The notes under the pieces were generated by a model, which worked only from the letters and a program-made list of their open reading frames with translations, was not told the origin of the DNA and did no database searches. From Athripsodes cinereus (Eukaryota; Arthropoda; Insecta; Trichoptera; Leptoceridae): a stretch of 64,000 bases of DNA. Location: contig OX388311.1 in the NCBI GenBank assembly GCA_947579605.1, positions 23,748,951-23,812,950 of the forward strand, written 5' to 3'. Shown here piece by piece: positions 1 to 12,900 of this stretch. Positions within the stretch are counted from its first letter, which is position 1. Every line of letters starts with the position of its first letter. The translations under genes were made by a program, and so were the position numbers.

Positions 1-1485
1 TTACTATACCTAGTCATTCTTTTAAACAGTAGACTTAAGGATTAAGAATAAAAAAATAAATGGCTACCAATTTATTTCAATCAACTAAAAGTGCAGAATT
101 TGTAATATAAAGACGCTTTGCAGTGATTATATTTTTCCACTTAAGGGATAAAAAAGGCATCTCACACACAACACGGTCGGTTTGGTATAGCGGGAGGTAC
201 AATCAAATAAAATAATTCCCCAAGGGGCCCATTTGAACCCCTGTGGTACTCCTGAACCTGTACTGACTTGTAAGGACTTTCTCACTTCCCCTCTTAAGAT
301 ATAATGGCGTACAACAGAATTAATTACTTCATCTTACTTATTTACTCTCAAATGTTTTGTTAAATATTGTTTTTGAACATCATTAATCGACTATAATGTT
401 ATAAATTTGCCGTGATTCTGCGCAGCGAAAGCTTCAAATAATTGCACGAAATTGTAAATTAAGAAAATGTTATGATTTATCCTACACTTAACAAAATTAT
501 CACTTCATAATTCAACTTAGTGTAGATATTAAATTGTTTTATGTACATAGTCAAAAACCCCTTACGTGGAAGACATAATTATAGTGTGGATCCAATAAAG
601 TTTCATAATATAGTTACAAAGTATTATTACATACCTATCTTGGTAAACATATTGATAATAATCATTGTTGTTAGTCCTGCAATTTCCATCTTGTCGATGT
701 AAAGATAACAGATTCTGAAACCTTTTAATTCAGACAGATATTTATCTTTCTTCTATCGATAGGTAGATATATTTTTTATCAAAAAAAATCTTTTCAATAT
801 TTTCGACTAAGTGCATTGTTATTTAGGTAGGCATAACTACACAGCTAAGTAAATAAATAGGTCAGTCATGTTATAGACGCTGCCTAATCATCGTGTGTAT
901 AGCATTGCTCTCAAATAAAATCTAACATTGTTCGTTGCAATTTTCTAAATTACCGGGTTTCTTTTTAAGTAACAGACGGATGCTTATGCTCACCGTCCTC
1001 CCCTTGTTTTTTTATTCACTTATTTGATTAACTCGACTTGTTTAATTCCCTCGTACCGTTACTCCGAACATTCCCCTTTTATTATATTATTATTTTTTAG
1101 CCATTTATTTATGTTTATTCGTTTAATGCCGGACAAGACGAAGGGGAGAGTTGTGCAGAATGCATACACAATAATATGAAAGCTTTCATATTTTTTTTTA
1201 TTTCGGTTACTCAAACGATCAGTTTTCTTATAAGATGATAAATAGTAGATAATAGACAGCTACTAAAACATTCTTTTCTTGAAATTGGTAAGTAGAAAAT
1301 ATAATCCAAATCATACAAAAATAACTATAAACTGAAAGTACCTCATGCAAAAATTTAAATATCAGCGCCATAATATAAAGACACTGTATTTCAATAACAA
1401 TAATGTAGGTTGGTACATATTTTTTGCTGCTGAGATCACATTGGCCAAAATCTGTTATGATATCAAAGTAAAGAATTTTTTTTTT
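1..1485. other. AT-rich non-coding stretch
   Basis: No coding exon, tRNA or clear repeat is recognised. If the homeobox exons at 3879-4772 follow the usual SHOX layout, this stretch is intron or flank of that gene, because the homeodomain exons must lie further left. Short T-runs and A-runs only. Confidence 0.5.
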
Positions 1486-1629
1486 ATATAACGAAAACAA
1501 AATTGTTTTTAGTTTTACTATGTATTATTTATTAGATCAGTAACCAGGTTTCGATTTATGAGGTCATTGTGAAACTATGAGAATAAATAAAACATAGTAA
1601 AACTAAAAACAATTTTGTTTTCGTTATAT
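1486..1629. repeat. Foldback palindrome with 38-bp perfect arms
   Basis: Arms 1486-1523 and 1592-1629 are perfect reverse complements, beginning ATATAACGAAAAC and ending CGTTATAT. With one mismatch they extend about 10 bp further inward. The loop is about 68 bp. No ORF inside. Compatible with a small MITE or an inverted duplication; no target duplication was established. Confidence 0.75.
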
Positions 1630-2600
1630 CAAATATAATGGAGTTTTACAAAATTAACGTCAACTCAATTAATAAAATAAATTTTTCAAAATAATGAAAT
1701 AAAATAATATCTATTAGATGAACATTATTAGAAATTGGTTAAGCTTGCTCATTTAGTAGGTGTCATTTATACAAATTTGAAAAAAGAATTATTCTTAGAC
1801 AACTGAATGTAACTAAACGTCGTTTTTTGTATTTTCGTGTAGACATGCCGAAGTATAATATATTTATTTGGGAAATTAAGTAAAATCAGTTGGAGGTTTG
1901 TAATTTTTTGTAAGCACAAAAATAGTTAGGTAGGTATAGATATTTATTATCCACACATAAGTATGACAATATAACAGCTTTACGGACCTTGTCATTTTAT
2001 ATAATAACTATTTATGTTTTTCACTGATATTACCACATCAAAAACGCCTTTAGATCGGTCGGGAAGAAACACCTCTACACGCGATAAATCGTAAAAACAT
2101 AACCTCACTTTCACCTCATGACCTTGGGTTATTTTTAATTTAAAATGTCAAAAGTGGACGAAAAATGTTCTAACTACAAAATTCTGGGTCAAAAATGGAC
2201 CGCGATTCAATGTGTAAAATACTTATAGGTACCTACACTAAAAATTATGAGACATTCAACTGTTTTAACGATTGACCCCATAAGTTCACAAATCCTAGGA
2301 ATTTACAAAAAAAAAACTACTTGATTAGGTCACACCCAAATTTAAATTTGTTTTGTTTTAAATTATTGTTTTATTTGCCTACCTGTTATGAAATTTAATC
2401 CCCGACACGCGCCATCCCTCATGTAAAACGCGATGAAGTGTAATTGCACGACATTTCACAACTTGTTTTTGTGTTGTGTAAACATCTGTTAAGGGTGAAA
2501 TCCCATGGTCTATATATCAACAATAATGCAATATATATATTAATAATATAGTCAAGTTATTGCATTGTTATTTGATTTCATAGAGGGGAATTCAAATTTT
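1630..2600. other. Non-coding stretch, nothing recognised
   Basis: AT-rich sequence with no exon-like stretch, no tRNA-like boxes and no long repeat noticed on either strand. Confidence 0.4.
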
Positions 2601-2628
2601 AAAGTTTGTCTATCTGAAAGAAAGGGTG

Positions 2629-3369
2629 CTAGAAAGCACGGAGGGCCGAGAATAGTGTGGATCTACCACTTGGATCAAATTCCCAAAGACATGTTAAAAA
2701 ATAAAGACGGAAAGTATATTTGTTACCCCCTCTCTTTGAGGATTGGTTTGCAGCAGAGTTTTGCATATTTTTTTTCCATTGCGCTCTATCCTGCAGGGTT
2801 ACTCTTGACAAAACTAAACACGATCTTAATCTAGTCTTGATCTTGATCATACGACGCACGAAGTGACTATTGGCCAAAAATACACGCAAACCGATCACGC
2901 GTTAGCGGTAGTGCGGTGTTTTTGACCATAGTCCCTTCGTGCGTCGTATGATCAAGATCAAGACTAGATTAAGATCGTGTTTAGTTTTGTCAAGAGTAAC
3001 CCTGCTGTGCGACCCGCTTCAGGTCTTCGTATGATCCGCAGCTCAATCGTCACATAGATCGCCGAGGTTTTCTCGGCATGGGCGCCCCTTTTGTCTTTGT
3101 CCCCTCAGCCATCCCTTCTATTATTTCTTGTAGAAAGTTTTCGTGACATATTGTGTGTCCAATCCATCTAGTGCGTCTTTCTGAGATGGTCTTGAGCAGG
3201 TGCTTTCCTCCTGCGATTGCGTTAAGAACTTCGTTATTTGAGGTGTGGTCCCTCCAGGATGTTCGCAGGATTTTTCTATAGGAGCACATAACAAACGTCT
3301 ATAATCTTTTTTGATCTCTTTTAGATTGTTAAATGCAAGTGTTGCTTGGTTTAGGTATACGGCTGTCAA
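2629..3369 (-). pseudogene. Non-LTR retrotransposon ORF2 3'-end relic
   Basis: On the minus strand, 3050-3289 translates to a stretch with the hallmarks of the region downstream of the reverse transcriptase in LINE ORF2 proteins: an SWRDH..NNEVL segment, RRTRWIGH, then an EG..EGTK.KG..PRKPRR tail. The preceding part (TAVYLNQATLAFNNLKEI) is in another frame, 3121-3369, so a frameshift lies near 3290. Further downstream, 2700-2800, a piece resembling the terminal VTLQDRAQWKK segment is still readable. Between them sits the inverted repeat listed separately. No RT catalytic core is present. The LINE clade is not resolved. It lies in the intron or flank left of the homeobox exons and is certainly non-functional. 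Confidence 0.7.
2793..3005. repeat. Inverted repeat, 71-bp perfect arms
   Basis: Arms 2793-2863 and 2935-3005 are exact reverse complements over 71 bp; an imperfect extension reaches into the 71-bp loop. The arms lie inside the non-LTR relic, so part of the element's 3' region was inverted and duplicated. A transcript would form a long hairpin. Confidence 0.85.
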
Positions 3370-3370
3370 C

Positions 3371-3878
3371 CTCGTTCTTTGACGGATGATTTTTATATTT
3401 TTTGAATTATTATTTTTAAATTGAGTTTAAACTGAATTGAATGTAAAAAATGATACTTAATGCTATCTAATATTATTATAATCGTTAACTTATTATTTGT
3501 GACCCGGAAAAAGGCATTTTTAATTCTAAATAAATTTAAATATACCTAAATATTGATACCTAACTAAGTAATAATATCACTTTATATAAAAAGTTATACG
3601 GGCAGGTACCTACCCATATAGTAATGGTAATAAATATAATTTGAATGAATTTCAATAAATATTAATACTTAAATTTAATCATAATATCAGTTTATCTTAT
3701 TGTATTCTCATTAATCAAATTGTGTATCCATTTCAATTCCCATAATTGACAACAAAATTGAATTAGGTACCTATAAATATGGGATTGTGAATATAAAATA
3801 GCAAGCTGTCCTCCTTGCCTAGTTGATAATATACTTATTATATTTTAATTTTTTTTAAACATTATCCACTATTCACAG
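3371..3878 (+). other. Intron tail preceding homeobox exon
   Basis: AT-rich sequence with a T-rich tract (3841-3857) and an AG acceptor at 3877-3878 directly before the exon. Nothing else recognised. Confidence 0.5.
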
Positions 3879-4772
3879 GTTTAGTTATGTCCGGTCCGGG
3901 CGGAGGCACACCTTTAGAGCCTTGCAGGGCGGCTCCATACGTAAGTGTACCAGCGCTCAGACTACGCCCTGCGCCCCCATCCTATTCAGCCCCACCACCC
4001 TCTCATCAGACGTCCCATCCACCTCCGCATCCTCCTAGTGCTGCTTTCTCACCGTTTGATCCAGCAGTTTTGTCAGCGGCTGCCCAACAGGTAAGAGAAA
4101 AATTTAAAATATATAAATTGTTTTAAGTCAATATTTGCGTAAAAGCACATCAATCAACATAAAATTCATTAAAGAAAATATTGTCTACATCCATATTTAT
4201 GTAAAATAGCTCTCGAACAAAACCAGGACAGAAAAAGCAATAAAATTTATATCAATATACTTCCACAGTTTTGTACAATTTTACTGATAGAACATAGAAG
4301 TGTCTGTAAATAAGTCTTACTAAAAATATTTGAAGAAACTTGCGTTTGTAGGTATTTGGTTTTATGTTCACCTTTGGGGAATCGATAATACTGAATAGGT
4401 ATTTATTTTCGTAGATGGAGCGATATTCATTGATTTCGGTGTTTCTATGATATTTCCATTGATAGCGATGTGATATTTTAAGTATTATTGTGATGTTAGT
4501 TTTGTTGGGTTAGGTTAGGTTCAGACTGATTTCATTTATAAAGCATGCCTTCACGATTACCAATACAGCAATGTTTCATCACTAAAGTAGGCCCTTTTAT
4601 ATTTCCACAGTACGCTGCAGCGGCGGGTCTATTTGCCTCACCACTGGGACTTGCTTCATTGGCCCGCTGCAAATCGTCATCAATAGCTGATCTAAGGCTT
4701 AAAGCACGACGGCATGCGGCAGCCTTGGCTCTTCTCGCTCGCTCACCTGAGAGACAACAGCCTCCTGGATAG
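3879..4772 (+). CDS. Shox: SHOX-type paired-like homeobox protein, C-terminal exons
   Basis: Two coding exons, 3879-4090 and 4611-4772, joined by a GT-AG intron (phase 0); stop TAG at 4770-4772. The first exon enters with two bases completing a Gly codon, so the ATG at 3887 is internal. It encodes LEPCRAAPYVSVPALRLR, which aligns with the segment just after the homeodomain in vertebrate SHOX (CR.APYV..ALR), then a Pro/Ser-rich stretch. The last exon has an Ala-rich run and the OAR motif SSSIADLRLKARRHAAAL, close to the SHOX C-terminus; other OAR families (Otp, Arx, Prrx) fit less well. The DNA-binding homeodomain exons are not between 1 and 3878, so they lie left of the window. Expected role: nuclear transcription factor of development. 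The exons are far richer in GC than their surroundings. The Drosophila counterpart would be CG34367. Confidence 0.85.
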
Positions 4773-4976
4773 GAAGGGCTTGGGGGCTCTAACACGCCTC
4801 CGCCATAAGTCAATGGAATCAATATTTACAGAACTTTTGTGATAAAAAAAAAATATTTAGCTACGTGTACCGAAAATATTAAAGCCAAAAAAAACTCACA
4901 AAATTTAAATGCAAGCATGTGTTTCATTGGTGTAACTAACATTTGATGAAGTGATAAATTTAAAAATGAACGCATA

Positions 4977-4982
4977 AATAAA
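4977..4982 (+). promoter_or_regulatory. Candidate polyadenylation signal of SHOX-like gene
   Basis: AATAAA about 205 bases after the stop codon. Position is plausible; A-rich sequence makes chance matches common here. Confidence 0.4.
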
Positions 4983-6990
4983 TTAATATGTACCTACTTA
5001 CACTAGTCACGATTACAAGTATACGACTTTGGTTAAGTAATATATTAACTAAGTGTTTTTTTATTTAAAAAAAATATATTATTTTTAAAAATCATAATAT
5101 GTGATAAATACCTAACGCGGTTATTTGCGAATATTTTAAATGTGTCCATAAAATATATCTACCAAATAAGCCTCAGCTTTTGTGGATCCCCTGAGACGAT
5201 TTGATACCTGTAGAAATTTCCAAAAACTATTATTAGTACCTACCCACTATACCGCATCACGGCATATCCCATAAGTGGGGTAGCCAACAAACCATCTGCA
5301 TGTAAAAAACATGCAAGCTGTCAGAAAATACCCAGCTCTTCAAATTTGGTATTTTTTTTAGTTAATTCCAATTTCAAATATTCGATAATTATTTTAAGTC
5401 TATTACACGGGGAGCCCAAAAAGCGCGGGCGCCATAAAAAAAACGCTACTGGATGTACATACCTATGTGAAGATATCTCCGAAGAATTTTTCTTTGTATA
5501 CCCATTTAGGTACCTACGACCACTATTTTCCAACCACGGTATATGTATGCATCTTCTATGTATTTTGTTCTTGTACCGAAAGTGATTAACGATACGTGCA
5601 ATTATAGTAATAAATAAACAATTTATCGTTTATTGTAAATATTTTCTGATGTACATATTAGGATGTGTGAAAATGTATGTGAGATTTCTGTCATACGAGT
5701 ATCTACCATAACATCTGGATTGAAAAGCCTTTATTGTTGCTTATTCATGAGTGGTGGAAAGGGGGGAGAATTTTTTCCTTAAATGAGCAATTGTGAATAT
5801 CCAAAATTGTATGTTTAAATGATTCTTTTGTGGGAAATGTGGCAGAATCAGCATCAAATGCATGCAGAGTCTATATAAATAAGTTTATGATTGAAATCCA
5901 AATGAAATGTGTTTGAACGAAATTAGGATAAGTTTGTGTAGGTACCTACCCATAACAGATATATTTACTGATAAAATGTTAGTTTTAGGTATGTCAACAA
6001 TAACAATATAATGTAAATAAATCAATATATCATACTAAATTCATGTGTGTTCATTTTACATCACCACCTCAATTTGATCTTCGATTCTCAAACTTTGCCA
6101 TTCACGTGATAATCCCTACCGAATCCTCCATCATTTTGTTGTAATTAGGAATGGAATGTAAAACATTGGTTGTAATAAATAATTCGCATAGATCGAGCTA
6201 TTGATATTATTTTATTCTATTTTTCTCAGGGCCATCCACTCGTTTGCGAGTGATTTAGGTAATGATATTATTATCATTGCGCATATTTACGTAGATAAGC
6301 ATCTGCCTGATGGAGTAGGCAGCCCGTATTTTAAAATGCTTTTCTGCAATGTGCTTTAGTAAGTTTGATTGTTTTTCTGATGTTTAATAGCAAGTATTTA
6401 TAATTATATTAGATTTTTACTGACTAAATACGTTACCTATTTTAGTCAAAAATGATCTATATCATCATGATTTCAGCTTTTATTATTGTCTGTTTCGCCT
6501 GCATGACCCAAACCTCAGATCATCAGTGTGTATAAGTATTTATTTACCATGTGGTAGACTAGAAGAAGGAATAGAGCGAGGGATGGGAGGTGCTATCCAC
6601 CATGAAATATTAGGTTACGAGGGGCTGTAGTGGAAGAGAGGAAGGTCGCGGCAATCAGACAAAACAACCGATACTAATCTTATTAAGGCCAATCAGCGCG
6701 CGTCCCCTTGCACCAACCAATGCTGACACTAAGCGAACTGGCAGTACATTGCTCCCAATTCACTTTTTCATGCAATTGCTCCACAATATAATATTTACAA
6801 CTAATTTGTTACGATTTTCACGCAACCGCTAAATTATTCTGGCTATTGAAAACATCTATTTCATTCATAATATTTTGATTTGCGTCATCTTTTATTTCCG
6901 ATAGTCTTAAGCTTATTTCCAATGATATATTACAAAGAAGGTACATTAACATGGAAAATAGCTGAATGAATAAGTATTTCATAATAATCA
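4983..6990. other. Intergenic stretch with small repeat fragments
   Basis: No gene recognised. Contains a fragment of the window's dispersed repeat (about 5262-5325: CATATCCCATAAGTGGGGTA, then a GCATG..CATGC..GCTGTC pattern) and a short hairpin word at 6229-6258 (CCATCCACTCG..CGAGTGAT) that recurs at 34000. At 6690-6730 there is a GC-richer patch with two CCAAT words. A strong splice-donor-like CGCAGGTAAGT follows at 6992-7002. Confidence 0.4.
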
Positions 6991-9900
6991 TCGCAGGTAA
7001 GTTTTATTTGTTTATTAAATACTTTTAAGAAATTTAAAAAGAATTAATACTGTTTCACTATATTTTTAAGAGTACTCTGGATAATGCCCATTGAAACAGC
7101 TGAAAACGAGCGTCTTAAAAAATGTGTGTTATTTACTCTTTTAAATTATTTCATATGAACTTTCAGAATGTAAACACAAACACCCTTCAACAACTTTTAA
7201 GAAATGTTAACATCCACATATTTATGTAAGAATAGGATTTTACTTCATAACACAAGCAATGTTGGGTACTTTGTTATGAAATTAATAAAAAAAGAGTATT
7301 ATTGCTCTTCATATCTGTTGAATAAATTTAGTATATTTTGGTAGGACTGCCAGGAGTGGATATTAGGTAAATAAAACACAAATGTAAGAACAGTGAATTT
7401 ATAAAGAAAAGAATTAACAATGTTTATTATAAAATAATTTTATTGTTAAAATAATATGTAGTGGATTGAAATGAAAGAGCATCATTGATAACTTAGTGAT
7501 TTACCATTATCACTAATGACGGAACATAAACCAAAACAATATGCCCATTCTCTAGGTGACAAAACATTACAGGACAAAATTATGGTAGATAGAATATATA
7601 CAATGTATTTAAATTACAGTAACATTAAAGTGTTGCAAAAAATCTACTCGCGGACTGTATAAAAAAGATAATTTTCCAACCGAAGTAACCTTATATTGGT
7701 TTTGGAAATTGTTATTGAGAAGTATTGTAAAACTTTTTAACCATAATATAAAAATGATTATTTTTGCGTCACCAAGAAAAAGGACACATTGATTGTTGGA
7801 ATATCAGGTAATATGACTACACACTGCATCTTATGTTCTATATAGAACAGGAAAAACTCTCAAAACAATTCAGCAGAAAGAGATTAATAAAATTACCTTG
7901 ATATGTTTCAAATATAAATTACATTAATCATTCTGGTAAATTGATTACATTTGATAATGCAAAAATTTCTCAAATGGGACAGACTACAAAATAACCCTAA
8001 AAACAATTTAAATTAAAAAAAAAAAACAACTATCACAGAAAACCGAAGACAAAAAGAAATAAGAGTAGCAATACATTCCCTAATTAACCATAATAAATGA
8101 CATTTGTGAAATAAAAAAAATCCTACATATTATAAACATTATTAATTATTTTATTGAACTCTCCCTTAAAAATAAATGCCTAAAATACAATAATACATAA
8201 TAATAATATATACAAATATATATAATCCTTTTTTTTAATACTTTTGTACCCCCGAAACATTAAATGTCTTTTGGTTTTATCACATTTGTATTTCAAATAA
8301 ACCTACCAACTACTAAAATAATATCTGAAATTATGAATTATTATTGTAATAAATAAAGGAAAATCATTACTAAATATCCAAAAAAAGGCAAAATATAAAT
8401 TTCAAAGGAAAAAAAACAATTACATATAGAGAAGTCTGTCCCATAATTATATTTTAATAAATTCTTTGAAAATAGTTTAGAAATTTCTTATTTTGGCTAG
8501 AAAACTGCTAACTCATTTCCACATTGTTTTGTTCAAAGAGTTTTTTTGTTGCAAATTATATGTATATATATATATATATAATTCTATACAAGCATCAAAA
8601 GCTCCAGTACTCAAGTAAACATTAGCGAGATCATGACTGATTTATCACCCACATTTTTACATGGTAAATCAACAGGGCAATATTTTGATTCCCAGAGCTT
8701 GTAATGTGCACATAGCAATGTACATAAATATGCAGTGTAAAATAACGCTGATAAAAAAGTGTATGTTATTATAATTTCATGTAACACCAATGATAAATAA
8801 TCTTAGAATGTGCACATGACAATATTTGAACAATACACTACAGTAGTTACTATTTTGTTATTACACAAGTATATATATAAAAAACGAGTTAAAGAGAACA
8901 AAATCTCCACTAAAAACAAAAATATTATTCCTTAAATAAAATAAGTTTCCAGATAGGAATATGACTTCAGACAGAACTCACTGCGAATGCTGGTTACATT
9001 TAGGAATCAATCTCAAAGTCTATGTGGAATGTAGACTCGGATTAGGATTAAGATTTCATAGAGGTAAGTGGCACTACATCACAATGTCACACATATAACT
9101 TAGTTAGGAAGGTAAGCTGCCCGATATGAAAAGTGCACTTTTTGTGTTTGTCTATTTGGTCTGTCTGCAAGCCACGTCAAGGAATGGAATAGAGTAATGA
9201 GGGAATTGAGACTTCTGCAGGATTCTGCTTTACAACAATTACTTGAGACACACATGAAATACATTCTCTCTCACATTCACACTGGACCCTAACTGTATGA
9301 TACATATATTTATATAATAGTTGATACACAATTATGTAATCAATAAATAATACAATACACACACCACACATACATACAACATGATACACAGAGCAATGCC
9401 ATATCACATTGTGGTAGTGGTGACATAGTGTATAAATACATACAAATACATGCACAGTTCACAAACGTCGCACCGCACATATGAGCGAGTGCGAGCGCAT
9501 GTGTGCTAATAGTAGGTATTTTCTAAATACAGGTACAACAATATAAACAATAATAATTATAATATATTATGTAGTATATAGTATAGTTTATATGAATCAA
9601 TAGATATATGATCATATAATAGTAATAATATATTCATAATAATTGTCAGACTTTTACACAATACAATATAATAACATACATATTAATAATAACGTATTAA
9701 ACCCTCCGCCCACGCGTACGCGAACCGCCCCACTGACTGTTACACGACAACATAGCATTACAAATATGACTTCAATTAATTACATATTAAACCCTATTAT
9801 CACGATTGCATCTCTTTTAGAAAAAATACTATTTTAAAAAATTGTTAGAAAAATCCATACAATAAAAATCTATCAACACTTATAACATAATAAATAAAAA

Positions 9901-12900
9901 AATGTCCTATATCATTGAAAGTAAAAGAACAAAAACAAAACTTCTGTTACGATATAGTAAAAAAATATACATCTCATTTAATATTACATGACTCAATGAT
10001 TTAAAGGAGGGGATATATTCATAATATAAATAATAACTAATAATTGAGAATTTAGCAGATTAAAATAAAGCTTCATATAACACAAGTAGACCCTTACACG
10101 ATGAGGATTGTAATTGAGGATTCCCATTAGTTAGACAGGAGCCACGGGGCTCGCGACTGTCCTATATCACAATATTAATTAAAACACAATAATATATTTC
10201 CTAAATACCCGACCACCACCCCTTCCAACTCCCAACATTTAGCAAGAAGCCTGCAATGTGAGCTGACACATCTCAAACAATGACTAGAATCTGACAACAT
10301 GGTCTTACTGCTGTCACACATTCAATTTGAGTCATAAACAAAAGGCAACACTCCAAAAGTTTTGAAACAAAACAATTAATTACAACATGTATGAGTTATC
10401 TCAATGATGCTCTTATGTTATAATAATTCTTTTATTCAAGTATGTTAGAATATTGTTTAATGAATGTGAAATAAGATGAATGTGCAGTAAAGTTACGGAA
10501 GGTAACATAATGCCGAAACAAACACACTTTAGTAAATGACATAATTAATTAAATGGCATATTCAATAAATCATCCTTAAACGCTACTCTCTAAAGTGTTG
10601 GACAAAATCCAGTCAAGTATGGAATCAATAGACGGCATAGCAAGCCACATTGGGAGAGCTTGAGTGGTGATAGGGCAACAATTCTCTCAGGCACACGCAC
10701 ACACATACATTCTATCTTTCTGGAAACATACATCTTGGCACAGGACAAGGATTAGGGGACAACAGAAGTCTCTGCTAGGCAGGACACAAAGGAAAGGAGG
10801 AACTTATTCTAATTAGAGCGTCTCTCCACTCTACCAATACATACAACATAATATGTCCTAACATATTATGTTGTGTATCATATACATATTAATGTAAACC
10901 TAAACAATACACAAAGCACTCTTTTATACATAACTTTATTGCTGAATAAAGTAAATCAATACAAACAGATTCTTTATAATACCCCAATACAAATTTGAAA
11001 CCCCACACAATTGATTGATTACCATACAAATTTTTCAATTATTTTATTCCAAAACATAATTTTAAATCTTGTGGAAAAGGGCAAAGTGTCATTAAATGTA
11101 ATATAAACTATAAAAACTATATGGTAGAAAATAATATAAAGATAATAATAATATCTACGTGAAAATAATAATTATGTAAGTATATAATATTAATAACAAT
11201 AATGAAGGTACATAATATATCAAATGAACTACTACATAATATGACTAGAGAAAATATAATAAAATAAATAAATGTACACTAAATATATACATATACATAC
11301 AAAAAGGATTATTTTTCTGATTTTGCAGTTAGCCTGCAAGCTATCCCATTTGTGAGATATGCAGTGATGGCATACTTAAGTATAGAATAATATTTTCCAA
11401 TTGGTGGGTCCACACTCTGCTCCAAACGAATGTTTAACTTACCCTCTTTTCCTCTCGTGCTAAATAAAAACAAAAGAAGGAGAACAAACTAATTCCTTTT
11501 TTTCTATATTAACAAAAAGAAGAAAAGAGAGACATGACATACAGTTTTACATATATCACTTTTTTATATGTTTTGACTATGATTGTATTTTTGTGTAAAA
11601 TAGCAATCAGTGTACAGTGAATAATAACATTCATTTGTAAAGATTGAGACCATTTACTAAACAACCTGCCCGACACTACGAAAAATTAAACAAATCCAAA
11701 TATTATTTTATTAGATTAGTGTTTACCATGGGTCGAATGATTATTTTGAAAAAATAATAATATATCAACCAGTACTTAAATATATGAAGATGATGCAATA
11801 AATGAAAAAATTGCCTACTCTCCCCAAAATCATATGACTACACAATTATTTATTTACTAATAAAAAATATCATATGAACATTCAATTTTATAACAAAATG
11901 CCCCTTTCCAATAAGATATATAAATAATTTGCAAACACAGAGAAATGTGTAAAATAGTGCTTCATTTATAATATTAAAATATTAGATTTTTTGTTGTATG
12001 TATTAACACATTGTCTTTAATGTTGCTTAAAATTTTCAAGTTATTGACTCCTTCACCCGTAAACAAATGAATGGCCTTTGTGAATAGAAAAGATGATTTT
12101 GAAAATATTAACTACGACAGCTACAAATGTTGTAAACAACTATACCAATAAGTGAAAGAAATAACTAAATATCTGGTTACTTTTATTAATTAAGAATAAT
12201 TTCTTTAAGAAACATCGAAAACAATGCAGTAATATAGATCAACATACCTGACTCTCACAAAAGTAAAACTTGTTTAAATTTCACAAGGAACAAGATGAAA
12301 GTCACACACTATTGATATATAATCACTTGTATCATTTGCACAAAAGTTGTTTATTCTGTCTAAGAATTAATGCATTAGATGGACATAATGGTTCAAGTGA
12401 TCACAATTAATTAATTAATTAAACTAATTATTATATCATATTAACTCCACATTACACAATGCCACACTATACACAATGCAACACAAGAATGGTAAGGATT
12501 ATATTGTAGTATATTTTATATCAATACACGGCTCTCATCCTCATAATGGATGTCTTAGGACAGCTAATTGAGATACACATTATGTTTAACGATTCAAAGA
12601 CAAATTGAATTTTTTTATATTTCCATTGAACTAAATAAAAATTTACCTGTAGACCTACCTATTTGTTGTATTATTTGGTTGTATTTTGGAAAATGTATAA
12701 AATAATTGACTTGAAACTAACAGGTGACTGTGTACTTTTTGTGGATGAGGCCAGTGTTACATTACTAAGTAGAATATAGATAAATATGAAAGTATGTATT
12801 AAGCTTCTAGCAAGCATTCAATGGGTAAAACATTACATCTAAAATATATTAATAAAGTAATAATCTGTCAGTCTAATTAGAGCACACGCCAACACATTAC

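Noticed and set aside
3887..4126. Stand-alone small gene starting at the ATG 3887 and reading past 4090
   Set aside because: The frame enters from a splice acceptor at 3878 and leaves at a donor at 4091; the ATG is internal to the SHOX-like gene.
5321..5585. Overlapping frames on both strands near 5.4 kb
   Set aside because: AT-rich frames without domain, splice signals or codon bias.
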